NCBI GenBank assembly: GCA_020849895.1
Contig: JADZFN010000007.1
Coordinates: 19,546 to 83,545, forward strand
Source: Verrucomicrobiia bacterium
GTDB lineage: Bacteria; Verrucomicrobiota; Verrucomicrobiia; JABWAM01
Length of the DNA: 64,000 nucleotides
Direction of reading: 5' to 3'
Shown piece by piece: positions 56,204 to 64,000 of this stretch. Under the pieces are notes generated by a model. The model did no database searches. It was not told the origin of the DNA and saw nothing but the letters and a program-made list of their open reading frames with translations. Both the position numbers and the translations under genes were made by a program. Numbering within the stretch: the stretch's first letter is position 1; each line of letters opens with the position of its first letter.

Positions 56204-57688
56204 ATGATGACCCCTCCCTCCTTCTCCCTTATCATCCGCGGAGAATTGCCGTCCAAGGCGAAAATGGACGCCCTCCTCGTCGCGGTCCCTCCGCGCGCGC
56301 AAGGCGCTTCGCCCTGGGCCTTCCTTCCCGCCGCGCTCGCGCGCGAATGCGAACGCGTGGCGCCCGCCGCCGAGTTCCGCGGCAAAGAGGGCGATCTCGT
56401 CGTCGCCCCTGCCCTCGAGGCGCGAGGGGCGCGTTGGCTCGCCGTCGCCGGCCTCGGCGCCCGTGTTGATGCGCTTCCCCGGGGGCGCGCGCTGGGGCGC
56501 GCGCTCCGCACGCTCGCCAAGCGGCATTGCCGGCGGATCGGCATCGCCGCCCCTCCGGGCCTTCTCTCTCCCGCCCTCGTCGCCGCCGCCGCCGAGGAGG
56601 CGACTTACGATTTCACGGAATACCGACCGCGCGACGCCGAGACGCTCGCCGCGCCGTCTTCCGAGATATTGCTCTTCGATCCCTCCGCACGGCCGCGCGA
56701 GGCGGCCGCCGCGAACGCCGTGGCCGCCGCGGTCCGCGCCGCGCGCGCGCTGGCGAATCAACCGCCCAACGTTCTGAATCCGGCGACGCTTGCCGCCGAG
56801 GCGCGCCGCCTCGCCGCCCGGCGCCGCCTGCGCTGCGAAATCTGGGATGAACGCCGCCTGCGCCGCGAAGGATTCGGCGCGCTCCTCGCGGTCGGCGGCG
56901 GCAGCGCGAACCCGCCGCGCTTCATCCGCCTCGATTATCGCGGCGGCCGCCGGGGCGCGCCGCCCGCCGTGATCGTCGGCAAGGCGATTACGTTCGACAC
57001 CGGGGGGCTCAGTCTCAAACCGGGCGAACGAATGGACGAGATGAAGTTCGATAAATGCGGCGGCATCGCGGCGCTGGGCGTCATGGACGCCGTGGCCGCG
57101 CTTCGCCTGCCTCTCAACGTGACGGCCCTCATCGCCGCCGCCGAGAATATGCCGTCCGCCACCGCCTATCGCCCCGGCGACCTCGTGAAGACGCTTTCGG
57201 GCCGCTACATCGAGGTGCTCAACACCGACGCCGAGGGGCGGATGGTCCTCGCGGACGCCGTGACCTACGCCCAGCGCCTCAAGCCGCGCGCGATCGTGGA
57301 CCTCGCGACACTCACCGGCGCCTGCCTGATCTGCCTCGCGCACGAGGCCGCGGCGCTTCTGGGCAACGACGATCGTCTCGCCGTTCAACTGCTCGACTCG
57401 GCGGAGCGGACTGGCCAACGCCTCTGGCGGCTCCCGATGTGGCCCGAGTTCAAGGAGATGATGAAGAGCGAGATTGCCTATGTGAAAAACATCGCGGGGC
57501 GCGAAGGCGCCACGATCACCGGCGCGTGCTTCATCGGCGCGTTCGTCGAGGAAGACGTTCCTTGGGCGCATCTCGACATCGCCGGCATGGCCTGGACCTC
57601 GAAGGAAGAACCGCATCGCCCGAAAGGCGCTACGGCCTTCGGCGTCCGTCTCCTCACCGATTGGCTTCGCGGGCTCGCGTCTTCCTGA
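56204..57688 (+). CDS. pepA: Leucyl aminopeptidase (M17)
   Basis: VIVGKAITFDTGGLSLKPGERMDEMKFDKCGG; NTDAEGRMVLADAVTYA. Confidence 0.95.
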   Translation: MMTPPSFSLIIRGELPSKAKMDALLVAVPPRAQGASPWAFLPAALARECERVAPAAEFRGKEGDLVVAPALEARGARWLAVAGLGARVDALPRGRALGRALRTLAKRHCRRIGIAAPPGLLSPALVAAAAEEATYDFTEYRPRDAETLAAPSSEILLFDPSARPREAAAANAVAAAVRAARALANQPPNVLNPATLAAEARRLAARRRLRCEIWDERRLRREGFGALLAVGGGSANPPRFIRLDYRGGRRGAPPAVIVGKAITFDTGGLSLKPGERMDEMKFDKCGGIAALGVMDAVAALRLPLNVTALIAAAENMPSATAYRPGDLVKTLSGRYIEVLNTDAEGRMVLADAVTYAQRLKPRAIVDLATLTGACLICLAHEAAALLGNDDRLAVQLLDSAERTGQRLWRLPMWPEFKEMMKSEIAYVKNIAGREGATITGACFIGAFVEEDVPWAHLDIAGMAWTSKEEPHRPKGATAFGVRLLTDWLRGLASS

Positions 57689-57749
57689 TCGGGACAACCG
57701 GGAACCCGTTTCGCGCCGCAGCTGTGCCGCAACCCGTCCGCAGCAAGGC

Positions 57750-58784
57750 TCAGGAAGGGTGGCGGGCTTCGGGTTGCGCCGCGAAGCCCGGAGGGGGGGC
57801 ACCGCCGGCGGCGTCGCGAAAGGCCTGTTTCAACACATCGAGCCCTTCCCCTTTCTCGGCGGAAATGGGGATCGGCTTAAGACGAAACTTCCGACGGAAG
57901 CGGCGAAGATGTTCGGCGGCTCCGGGGGCGTCCATCTTGTTGGCGACGACGAGCCGCGGCTTGCGGAGGAGGACCGGGTTGTAGAGTTCCAGCTCCTCGA
58001 GGAGCGTCGCGTAATCAGTGCGCGGATCGCGCCCCTCGGTGCCCCCCATGTCGAGGAGGAGCGCGAGGCCACGGCAGCGCTCGATATGGCGGAGAAACCC
58101 GTGCCCGAGGCCGACGTTGCGGTGCGCGCCCGCGACGAGTCCGGGGATGTCGGCGACAGTGAGTTTGCCCCAGTCGTCGAACTCGATCGCGCCCACGACG
58201 GGATGAAGCGTGGTGAAGGGGTACGACCCGACCTTCGGATGCGCACGCGAAATCCGGGAGAGCAACGTGGATTTTCCCGCATTCGGGAAGCCGACGAGGC
58301 CGAGGTCCGCTACGGTCTTGAGCTCGAGCTCGAAGTCTCCTTCCTCGCCCGGTGCGCCCAGGTCGAACTCGCGCGGGGCCTGGTGGGTCGAGCTGCGGAA
58401 GACGGCGTTGCCCCGTCCGCCGCGTCCGCCTTTGCAAAGGACGAACTCGGTCCCGGCTTCGACGAGGTCGGCTACAGGATCGCCGTCGGGGAGGCGGCGA
58501 ACCTCGGTTCCAGGAGGCACCTTGACGGTGAGGCGCGCGGCGGAACGTCCATGCTGCTTTTTTCCCCGCCCGTGGCCGCCGCGCCCGGCGATCAGACGCG
58601 GCTGGTAAAGGAGGTCGGCGAGATGGCTGGTGTGCGGGTCCACATGGAGGACGACATCGCCGCCGTCACCGCCGTTGCCGCCATCGGGACCGCCGCGCGG
58701 CACGAACTTCTCTCGACGAAAGGAAACGCAGCCGCTCCCGCCGTCGCCGGCTTTCGCATGAATCTTGACGCGGTCAACGAACAT
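57750..58784 (-). CDS. obgE: GTPase ObgE
   Basis: MFVDRVKIHAKAGDGGSGCVSFRREKFVPRGGPDGGNGGDGGDVVLHVD; GFPNAGKSTLLSRIS. Confidence 0.97.
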   Translation of the reverse strand: MFVDRVKIHAKAGDGGSGCVSFRREKFVPRGGPDGGNGGDGGDVVLHVDPHTSHLADLLYQPRLIAGRGGHGRGKKQHGRSAARLTVKVPPGTEVRRLPDGDPVADLVEAGTEFVLCKGGRGGRGNAVFRSSTHQAPREFDLGAPGEEGDFELELKTVADLGLVGFPNAGKSTLLSRISRAHPKVGSYPFTTLHPVVGAIEFDDWGKLTVADIPGLVAGAHRNVGLGHGFLRHIERCRGLALLLDMGGTEGRDPRTDYATLLEELELYNPVLLRKPRLVVANKMDAPGAAEHLRRFRRKFRLKPIPISAEKGEGLDVLKQAFRDAAGGAPPPGFAAQPEARHPS

Positions 58785-58829
58785 GGGCGACGCATCGAGG
58801 GCGCGGTTCGGCGGGCTGGCCGTCGCGGT

Positions 58830-59708
58830 TCAATAGAGCCAACGCCGGATCCGTCCCGTTTGATCGAGCGCGACGCCCTGGCGGCGATAGGCCCAACACA
58901 TGTAGCTGACGCTGACGAAAAAGCTGGCGGGGAGGCGGTTGAGCGCACCGATCTTGCAGCCGAGGAGGGTGGTTTTCCCTCCGAAACCCATCGGGCCGAT
59001 GCCAAGGCGGTTGGAGGTTTCGACGACGTCCTTTTCCAGGCGCGCAAGCGCGGGCACGGGGTTCTTGTCGTCGAGCTTGCGGAGGAGCTGCTCCTTGGAA
59101 TGGAGGTAGCCGGTGGCGCGATCGCCGCCGATGCAGACGCCGAGGACGCCGGGGCCGCAGCCTTTGCCCTGCGCCTGGAGGACGGCATCGAGGATCGCGC
59201 GCCGGCAGCCGTCGAGGTCGCGGTTCGCGCCGATCTTTTCGTGGGGAAGCGAATACTGGGCGCCGACATTTTCGCAGCCGCCTCCCTTGAGGATGAGGCG
59301 GACCTCGGCGCCCGCGCCGGGCGCCTGGTCGAAATGGAACGCAGGGGCGCCGGGGCCGACGTTGGTGCCGTCGTTCTTTCCGGTGAGAGAATCCACGGAG
59401 TTCTGCCGCAGATACCCCTTGCGGGTGGCGGCGCGGACCGCGTCGCACGCGGCGCGCCGGAAGTCCGATTGGTCAAAGCCGCGCGGGGCGTGGACGAAGA
59501 AGAGGACCGAGCCGGTGTCCTGGCAGATGGGTTGAGACTTGTTCCTTGCGAGGGCGATGTTGCGGCGGATGATTTCGAGCGCCTGTTCGGCGATGGTCTG
59601 CTTCGCCTCGGCGCGCAGGGCGCGGAGGATGGCGCGGTGGACATCGTCCGGGATTTCGGCCGACGCGCGGCGGATCAGTTCGAGGAGGGATTCGCGGAAG
59701 GATTTCAT
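58830..59708 (-). CDS. Class I fumarate hydratase/tartrate dehydratase, alpha subunit-type
   Basis: QPICQDTGSVLFFVHAP; LKGGGCENVGAQYSLPHEKIGANRDLDGCRRAILDAVLQAQGKGCGPGVLGVCIGGDRATGY. Confidence 0.92.
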   Translation of the reverse strand: MKSFRESLLELIRRASAEIPDDVHRAILRALRAEAKQTIAEQALEIIRRNIALARNKSQPICQDTGSVLFFVHAPRGFDQSDFRRAACDAVRAATRKGYLRQNSVDSLTGKNDGTNVGPGAPAFHFDQAPGAGAEVRLILKGGGCENVGAQYSLPHEKIGANRDLDGCRRAILDAVLQAQGKGCGPGVLGVCIGGDRATGYLHSKEQLLRKLDDKNPVPALARLEKDVVETSNRLGIGPMGFGGKTTLLGCKIGALNRLPASFFVSVSYMCWAYRRQGVALDQTGRIRRWLY

Positions 59709-59802
59709 TGCGGACAGGCCGCTGTGAAAGCGCGGGATGAGGCCGGAGGGTTCAAGAGGAAACAGCCGATCTATTCGATGTTGTTTGCGCTTCGTTGAGG
59801 CT

Positions 59803-60978
59803 ATGCTGAACGCCTCCTTCTATCAAACGCACCCCTTCCCCCGCGAACCTTTTTCCTCCGTGGCTTCTCCGTCCTCCAAACTGACGATCGCGCATACCGA
59901 AGCCTCGGAAGGCTGGGGCGGACAGGAAATCCGCGTGATGGTGGAGCTCACCGAAATGGCAAAACGCGGCCACCGCACGATCTTGATCGCGCCGCCGTCG
60001 AGCGACATCTTCCGCCGCGGCCTGGACGCGCAGATCGAGACGCTGCCGCTCTCGATGCGGCGGCAGGATTTTTTCGCGAACCTGAAATGGCTGAGCGGAT
60101 TTCTGCGCTCGGAAAAGGTGCATGTGGTGAACACGCACAGCTCGCGCGACAGTTGGCTGGCGGGATGCGCGGCGCGGCGCGCGGGGACGCCGCTGGTGAT
60201 CAAGACGCGCCACATCTCGGCGCCGATCTCTCGCGGCTGGCTGACGCGCCTCGCGTACCAGAAGCTCCACGATTTCATCATCACAACAAGCGAGGGGATT
60301 GCGCGGGATATGGCGCGCTTCAACGGCTTCGACCCGCGACGCATCGTGGCGGTGCCGACGGGGGTGGACCTCGGAAGGTTCGATTGCAGCGGCGGCGGCC
60401 GCCGTCTCCGCGAAGAGCTGGGCCTGCCTCCCAAGGCGCTGCTGGTGGGCATGGTCTCCGTACTGCGGAGTTGGAAAGGGCATCCGGACTTTTTGAAGGC
60501 CGCGCGGGCGGTGAAGGCGCAGGCGCCATCCGCGTATTTCGTCATCGTGGGAGAAGGGCCGCGCCGTGCGCATGTCGAAGAGGACCTGCTGCGGATGGGA
60601 CTGGAGGATTACGTCTTCCTCATCGGGCACCGCGACGAGGTGCCTCAGGTGTTGTGTGACCTCGACGTGTTCGTGTTGCCCTCCTACGCGAACGAAGGCG
60701 TGCCCCAAGCCCTGCTGCAGGCCCTCGCGATGCGGCGGCCGGTGGTCGCGACGGCCGTCGGAGGAATCCCGGAGGTGATTGCTTCGGGAGTGCACGGCCT
60801 GCTCTGCGGACCGAACGAACCCGATGCGCTCGCGGAGAACATCCTGCGCGTCCTGACCGATCCGCCCTTGGCTCGCTCTCTTGCGGAACGCGGGCGGGAG
60901 CGCGTGTTGGAGCACTATTCCCTGACCCAGATGATCAATCACCTGGAGCAGATCTACACCGAGCGGCTCGGCGGATAG
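59803..60978 (+). CDS. Glycosyltransferase, GT4-like
   Basis: AHTEASEGWGGQEIRVMVELTEMAKRGHRTILIAPP; LPSYANEGVPQALLQALAMRRPVVATAVGGIPEVI. Confidence 0.93.
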   Translation: MLNASFYQTHPFPREPFSSVASPSSKLTIAHTEASEGWGGQEIRVMVELTEMAKRGHRTILIAPPSSDIFRRGLDAQIETLPLSMRRQDFFANLKWLSGFLRSEKVHVVNTHSSRDSWLAGCAARRAGTPLVIKTRHISAPISRGWLTRLAYQKLHDFIITTSEGIARDMARFNGFDPRRIVAVPTGVDLGRFDCSGGGRRLREELGLPPKALLVGMVSVLRSWKGHPDFLKAARAVKAQAPSAYFVIVGEGPRRAHVEEDLLRMGLEDYVFLIGHRDEVPQVLCDLDVFVLPSYANEGVPQALLQALAMRRPVVATAVGGIPEVIASGVHGLLCGPNEPDALAENILRVLTDPPLARSLAERGRERVLEHYSLTQMINHLEQIYTERLGG

Positions 60979-61125
60979 GGCGCCATCCCTCGCGCGGGCG
61001 CCTCCTCCCGACTCCGGACGAGATGGGAACAGGCTTGGTCCGCGCTTCCTTTGCAGCCAAGGAAAGCGCCTCCGCTGGAGAGAAACTTCAACCCGCGGGC
61101 TTTCGGCGACGAAACGCGGGAGGGG

Positions 61126-61350
61126 TCAGTACGTCGCGAGGTCGCCGAAGGAGTCCGCGAGTTCCTGGCGTTTGCCGTCCTGATCGTAGCGGTAGAGCTT
61201 GCCCGGCTCTTCGTCGCGCGTCAGCTTGTGATGCCCGTCGCAGAAGGGCGGCTTTTTCGACAAACCGCACATGCAGATGTAGATCGGTTCGCCGTCCGCT
61301 CCTTCGATTTCCTTGGGACCGGTCTGGATGTGTTTGATGATGCGTGCCAT
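61126..61350 (-). CDS. CDGSH-type iron-sulfur domain protein
   Basis: IYICMCGLSKKPPFCDGHHKLT. Confidence 0.92.
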   Translation of the reverse strand: MARIIKHIQTGPKEIEGADGEPIYICMCGLSKKPPFCDGHHKLTRDEEPGKLYRYDQDGKRQELADSFGDLATY

Positions 61351-61450
61351 GAGGGTTTTCTCCGGTGAAGGTTGAGGGGATTGGGATCGTGCAGAAACAA
61401 TGGAGCCGGATTTCCAGAGGAGAAGGGCGCCTCCATTGCTTTTGCAAAGC

Positions 61451-62179
61451 TCAAGGATAGCCCATGAATTCGTCTTCGTGAATCTGCTCTTGCCGCACGC
61501 CGGCTTGCGTCAGCGCGGCCTGGACGCCCGCCATGAAGCGCGGCGGCCCGGCGGCGTAATACGCCGGGCGGCTCGCGTCACCGAGCGTTTCGCGCAGCAG
61601 CGCGGCATCGAGAAGGCCCGTGCGTCCCGTCCAGCCTCGGCGGGATTTTTCCGCCTGAGACATGATCGCCACCAGCCGGAAGCCGGCGGACTGATGTTTC
61701 CAAGCCTCAAACTCATCCAGAAACGCCGCGTCTTCGGGAGTGCGGTTGGCGTAGAACAACGTCATCGCCCGCGACGAGCCGCGGTCCAATGCGTCCCGGA
61801 TCATCGCGCGAAACGGTGTGATCCCGATGCCGCCCGCCAGAAAGACGGCCGGCGCGGAAGATTCGTTGTCGAGCACGAACGCGCCGAACGGTCCGGCGAC
61901 CTGCACGGGTGCGCCGAGCGGGAGCTCCCCCAGGACGCGCTTGAACGCGCTGCCGGTCATGCGCGTGGCGACCAGTAGGCCTGGCTCCTGCGGCGACGAC
62001 GCGATCGAAAGCGATCGTGCGGCGCCTTTCTCGTCCTGAAAGGGAGGATTGATCAGGGTGATCCGGACGAACTGTCCCGGCCGAAACGCCCACGCTTGAC
62101 CGCCGAGATCAAACCGGAAACTCATCGTGTTTTCGGCGATGACGCAGCGTTCTTGAAGCGTGAGGGTGAGCTTGCCCAT
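61451..62179 (-). CDS. Ferredoxin--NADP reductase-like FAD/NAD-binding oxidoreductase
   Basis: FRPGQFVRITLINPP...ARSLSIASSP...VFLAGGIGITPFRAMIRDAL. Confidence 0.88.
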   Translation of the reverse strand: MGKLTLTLQERCVIAENTMSFRFDLGGQAWAFRPGQFVRITLINPPFQDEKGAARSLSIASSPQEPGLLVATRMTGSAFKRVLGELPLGAPVQVAGPFGAFVLDNESSAPAVFLAGGIGITPFRAMIRDALDRGSSRAMTLFYANRTPEDAAFLDEFEAWKHQSAGFRLVAIMSQAEKSRRGWTGRTGLLDAALLRETLGDASRPAYYAAGPPRFMAGVQAALTQAGVRQEQIHEDEFMGYP

Positions 62180-62333
62180 GGTCCGACGGCGCGCGCTTCC
62201 GAAACGTGGCACGTCTCGCGGAATTTTCAACTGCTTGCCGCCGGCTTCCCAAGGAGGGGCAGCCCTCCTCCGTTGCGGACGGCTGGACGGTCCCGCAGCG
62301 ATGAAGCCTCGCGCTCTCTTCTCACGACCGGAA

Positions 62334-62429
62334 GATGTGCGCCCGTCACAACGTCAGCGAGCCAACGTACTCCCGCTGGAAGCGGGTCTACGGAGGCATG
62401 GAGGTGGACGAGGCGCGGAAGATGGGCGG
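62334..62429 (+). pseudogene. IS3-family transposase OrfA remnant
   Basis: Frame not in the ORF track: MCARHNVSEPTYSRWKRVYGGMEVDEARKMGG, OrfA HTH/tail signature. Confidence 0.7.
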
Positions 62430-62845
62430 GATTGGTTCACGCGGAGAAGCGGAGACGCGGAGGCATCCAGGTGGTTTACGATTCGGTGCAGACCTTCCTT
62501 GAGGGTTGCAGCACCAAAATTGATCAGTAGGCCAACCGGAAGGTTCATCAGGCGCAGGTAGGTGAGCAGTTGCTTGCCGTGGACGGGCGCGAGTTTTTCC
62601 ACCGACTTGAGTTCCACGACCACGCGGCCTTCCACAAGCAGATCAACGCGGAAACCTTCCTCAAAAACCATCCCGTCGTATTCAAACCGGATAACCTTTT
62701 GCCGCTCGGCATGAAAGCCCCGCCGCTCCAGTGTCCTCGCCAGCACCGCTTCATAGACCGATTCCAGCAATCCCGGCCCAAGCTCCATGTGAATCTTGAG
62801 CGCCGCATCCACAGTCGCGCCGGTGATGTCATCCAGTTCTTTCAT
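62354..62845 (-). CDS. GxxExxY family protein (PD-(D/E)XK-like), with extended C-terminal tail
   Basis: GPGLLESVYEAVLARTLERRGFHAERQKVIRFEYDGMVFEEGFRVDLLVEGRVVVELKSVEKLAPVHGKQLLTYLRLMNLPVGLLINFGAATLKEGLHRIVNHL. Confidence 0.9.
   Translation of the reverse strand: MKELDDITGATVDAALKIHMELGPGLLESVYEAVLARTLERRGFHAERQKVIRFEYDGMVFEEGFRVDLLVEGRVVVELKSVEKLAPVHGKQLLTYLRLMNLPVGLLINFGAATLKEGLHRIVNHLDASASPLLRVNQSRPSSAPRPPPCLRRPASSGSTLAR
62436..62466. repeat. GCGGAG-rich motif, inverted relative to the tandem array
   Basis: ttcacgcggagaagcggagacgcggaggcat on the + strand; the same motif lies on the - strand at 62846-62995. Confidence 0.75.
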
Positions 62846-62995
62846 TGCTTCTTCCTCCGCGATCTCCGCGCCTCCGCGTGAGTGTTATTCACAGGTGCTT
62901 CTTCCTCCGCGATCTCCGCGCCTCCGCGTGAGTGTTATTCACAGGTGCTTCTTCCTCCGCGATTTCCGCGCCTCCGCGTGAGTGTTATTCACAGG
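62846..62995. repeat. Three tandem copies of a 50-bp unit
   Basis: tgcttcttcctccgcgatctccgcgcctccgcgtgagtgttattcacagg at 62846-62895, 62896-62945 and 62946-62995; the third has one C-to-T change. Confidence 0.97.
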
Positions 62996-63068
62996 TGGCC
63001 TGCTTTCTAATCCCATCGGATTCGATAGGCTGGCCTTTGACCATCATTTTCTGATTCTTGGTGCTCAT
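62985..63068 (-). pseudogene. Truncated 5' end of a gene coupled to the methyltransferase
   Basis: ATG at 63068 overlaps the methyltransferase TGA; encodes MSTKNQKMMVKGQPIESDGIRKQATCE and stops at a TAA inside repeat copy 3. Confidence 0.6.
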
Positions 63069-63712
63069 GCGGCGGCCTCCTTCGGAGCAAGGCCCGCCAG
63101 CTCACGCACCGTCATCGGCGGGTAGGTCTTGGCGGGTGTGAAGATCTCGTGCTTCCCGGATCTGGCAAAGAGCGAGTCTTCGGCGCGGAAGGTCGAGGAA
63201 AGCGTGAGACTGTCGAAGCGGAAGTCGCGCCGCTGGAAACTGCCTTTGCCGAGATAGCCCCATTCCGCAAAGAGGATCGCCGAGCCATCGGCGGCACGCA
63301 TTTTCATGGCATCGCCGTGGACGAGGTTTTGCGAGAGCACGAAGGACGCGGCGCGGTACAGGTCGTCGGACGGATCGAGGCGCAAATCCTCGGCGAAGAT
63401 CTCGAGCAGGTTGGCGCGGCAATCGGCGATGTTGTCCGGCAGCAGTTCAACGCCGTAGATGCACATCAACCCAAGCAGCGCGTAGTGCCGCCGCTCGAAC
63501 TCGGACTGGCCGTATTTGAGTTCCACGGCGACGAGCTTGCGCCGCAGGATTTGCACGAGGAAGTTCCCGTTCCCGCACGCCGGTTCCAGGAAGCGCGAGT
63601 CCATGCGCTCGGTTTCGCCCTTCACGAGGTCGAGCATCGCCTCGACCATCCAGACGGGGGTGAAGACCTCCCCGTGATCGGCGATCCGTTGTTTGGACTT
63701 CACCAGGCTCAT
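63065..63712 (-). CDS. DNA N6-adenine methyltransferase-like protein (motif I region)
   Basis: KQRIADHGEVFTPVWMVEAMLDLVKGETERMDSRFLEPACGNGNFLVQILRRKLVAVELKYG; no obvious NPPY/DPPY. Start 63712 chosen (ORF extends to 63775). Confidence 0.8.
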   Translation of the reverse strand: MSLVKSKQRIADHGEVFTPVWMVEAMLDLVKGETERMDSRFLEPACGNGNFLVQILRRKLVAVELKYGQSEFERRHYALLGLMCIYGVELLPDNIADCRANLLEIFAEDLRLDPSDDLYRAASFVLSQNLVHGDAMKMRAADGSAILFAEWGYLGKGSFQRRDFRFDSLTLSSTFRAEDSLFARSGKHEIFTPAKTYPPMTVRELAGLAPKEAAA

Positions 63713-64000
63713 GGAGCGATCAGCAAATGGGGTGTTTGTGCGCGGATCATGTCGGCGCATTGTGCCGAACTTCACACGACGTGACCACGGCCGGTGTCCC
63801 TAGGGTCCATGCACCTTCACGAGTCACCGTTTCTGTCCTCAAACTGCTGCTGCCTCAAAAAACCGGATCAAACCTTTGTCCAACGGCCTGTTTCGGGGTT
63901 TTTGGATCAAAATGGTCTCGGCAGGCGTTTTCTTGCGTAACCCTTTGATGTTCCGCCTGATTTCGCGTGGATCAAACCTGATGACAAAGTTCACCTGAAC

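Noticed and set aside
62846-62995. CRISPR array
   Set aside because: Repeats are contiguous 50-bp units with no unique spacers and no cas genes nearby.

Overview
This is a GC-rich bacterial chromosomal window. Gene content suggests the Verrucomicrobiota/Lentisphaerota area: several pseudopilin-type proteins, a PEP-CTERM repeat protein, and LPS/BamA genes. That taxonomic placement is inference. From left to right: a DsrE-like gene running off the left edge; an IS3 OrfA remnant with two dispersed repeats; a polysaccharide-utilisation-like cluster (beta-propeller glycosidase-like, GH4, AraC regulator, two large toroid/heparinase-like proteins, MFS transporter) at about 2.3-15 kb; lpxD-ompH-bamA, dnaB-rplI and lpxA; a pilin/pseudopilin operon; rpmH-rnpA-yidD-yidC-jag; a protein with two RpoA-CTD-like domains and a sigma region-4-like helix-turn-helix; a cysteine desulfurase; an internally duplicated 1363-aa membrane protein; rplM-rpsI-argC-argJ-argB-argD; an AbiEii-like nucleotidyltransferase with a MerR/excisionase-like partner behind a palindromic operator-like site; a PEP-CTERM protein; hisC; PHP; CrtI-like; pyrF; pckG; rsfS-nadD; hybrid histidine kinase; pepA; obgE; fumarate hydratase alpha; glycosyltransferase; CDGSH; FAD oxidoreductase. 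At the right edge is an accessory patch: a GxxExxY gene bracketed by inverted GCGGAG-rich repeats, including 3 x 50-bp tandem copies. It abuts a DNA methyltransferase whose downstream coupled gene stops inside the repeat, and an IS3 OrfA remnant lies on the other side. The best candidates for new biology are the GxxExxY cassette, the AbiEii-like module and the RpoA-CTD/sigma4 protein. All calls come from reading sequence and protein motifs. No database search was run.
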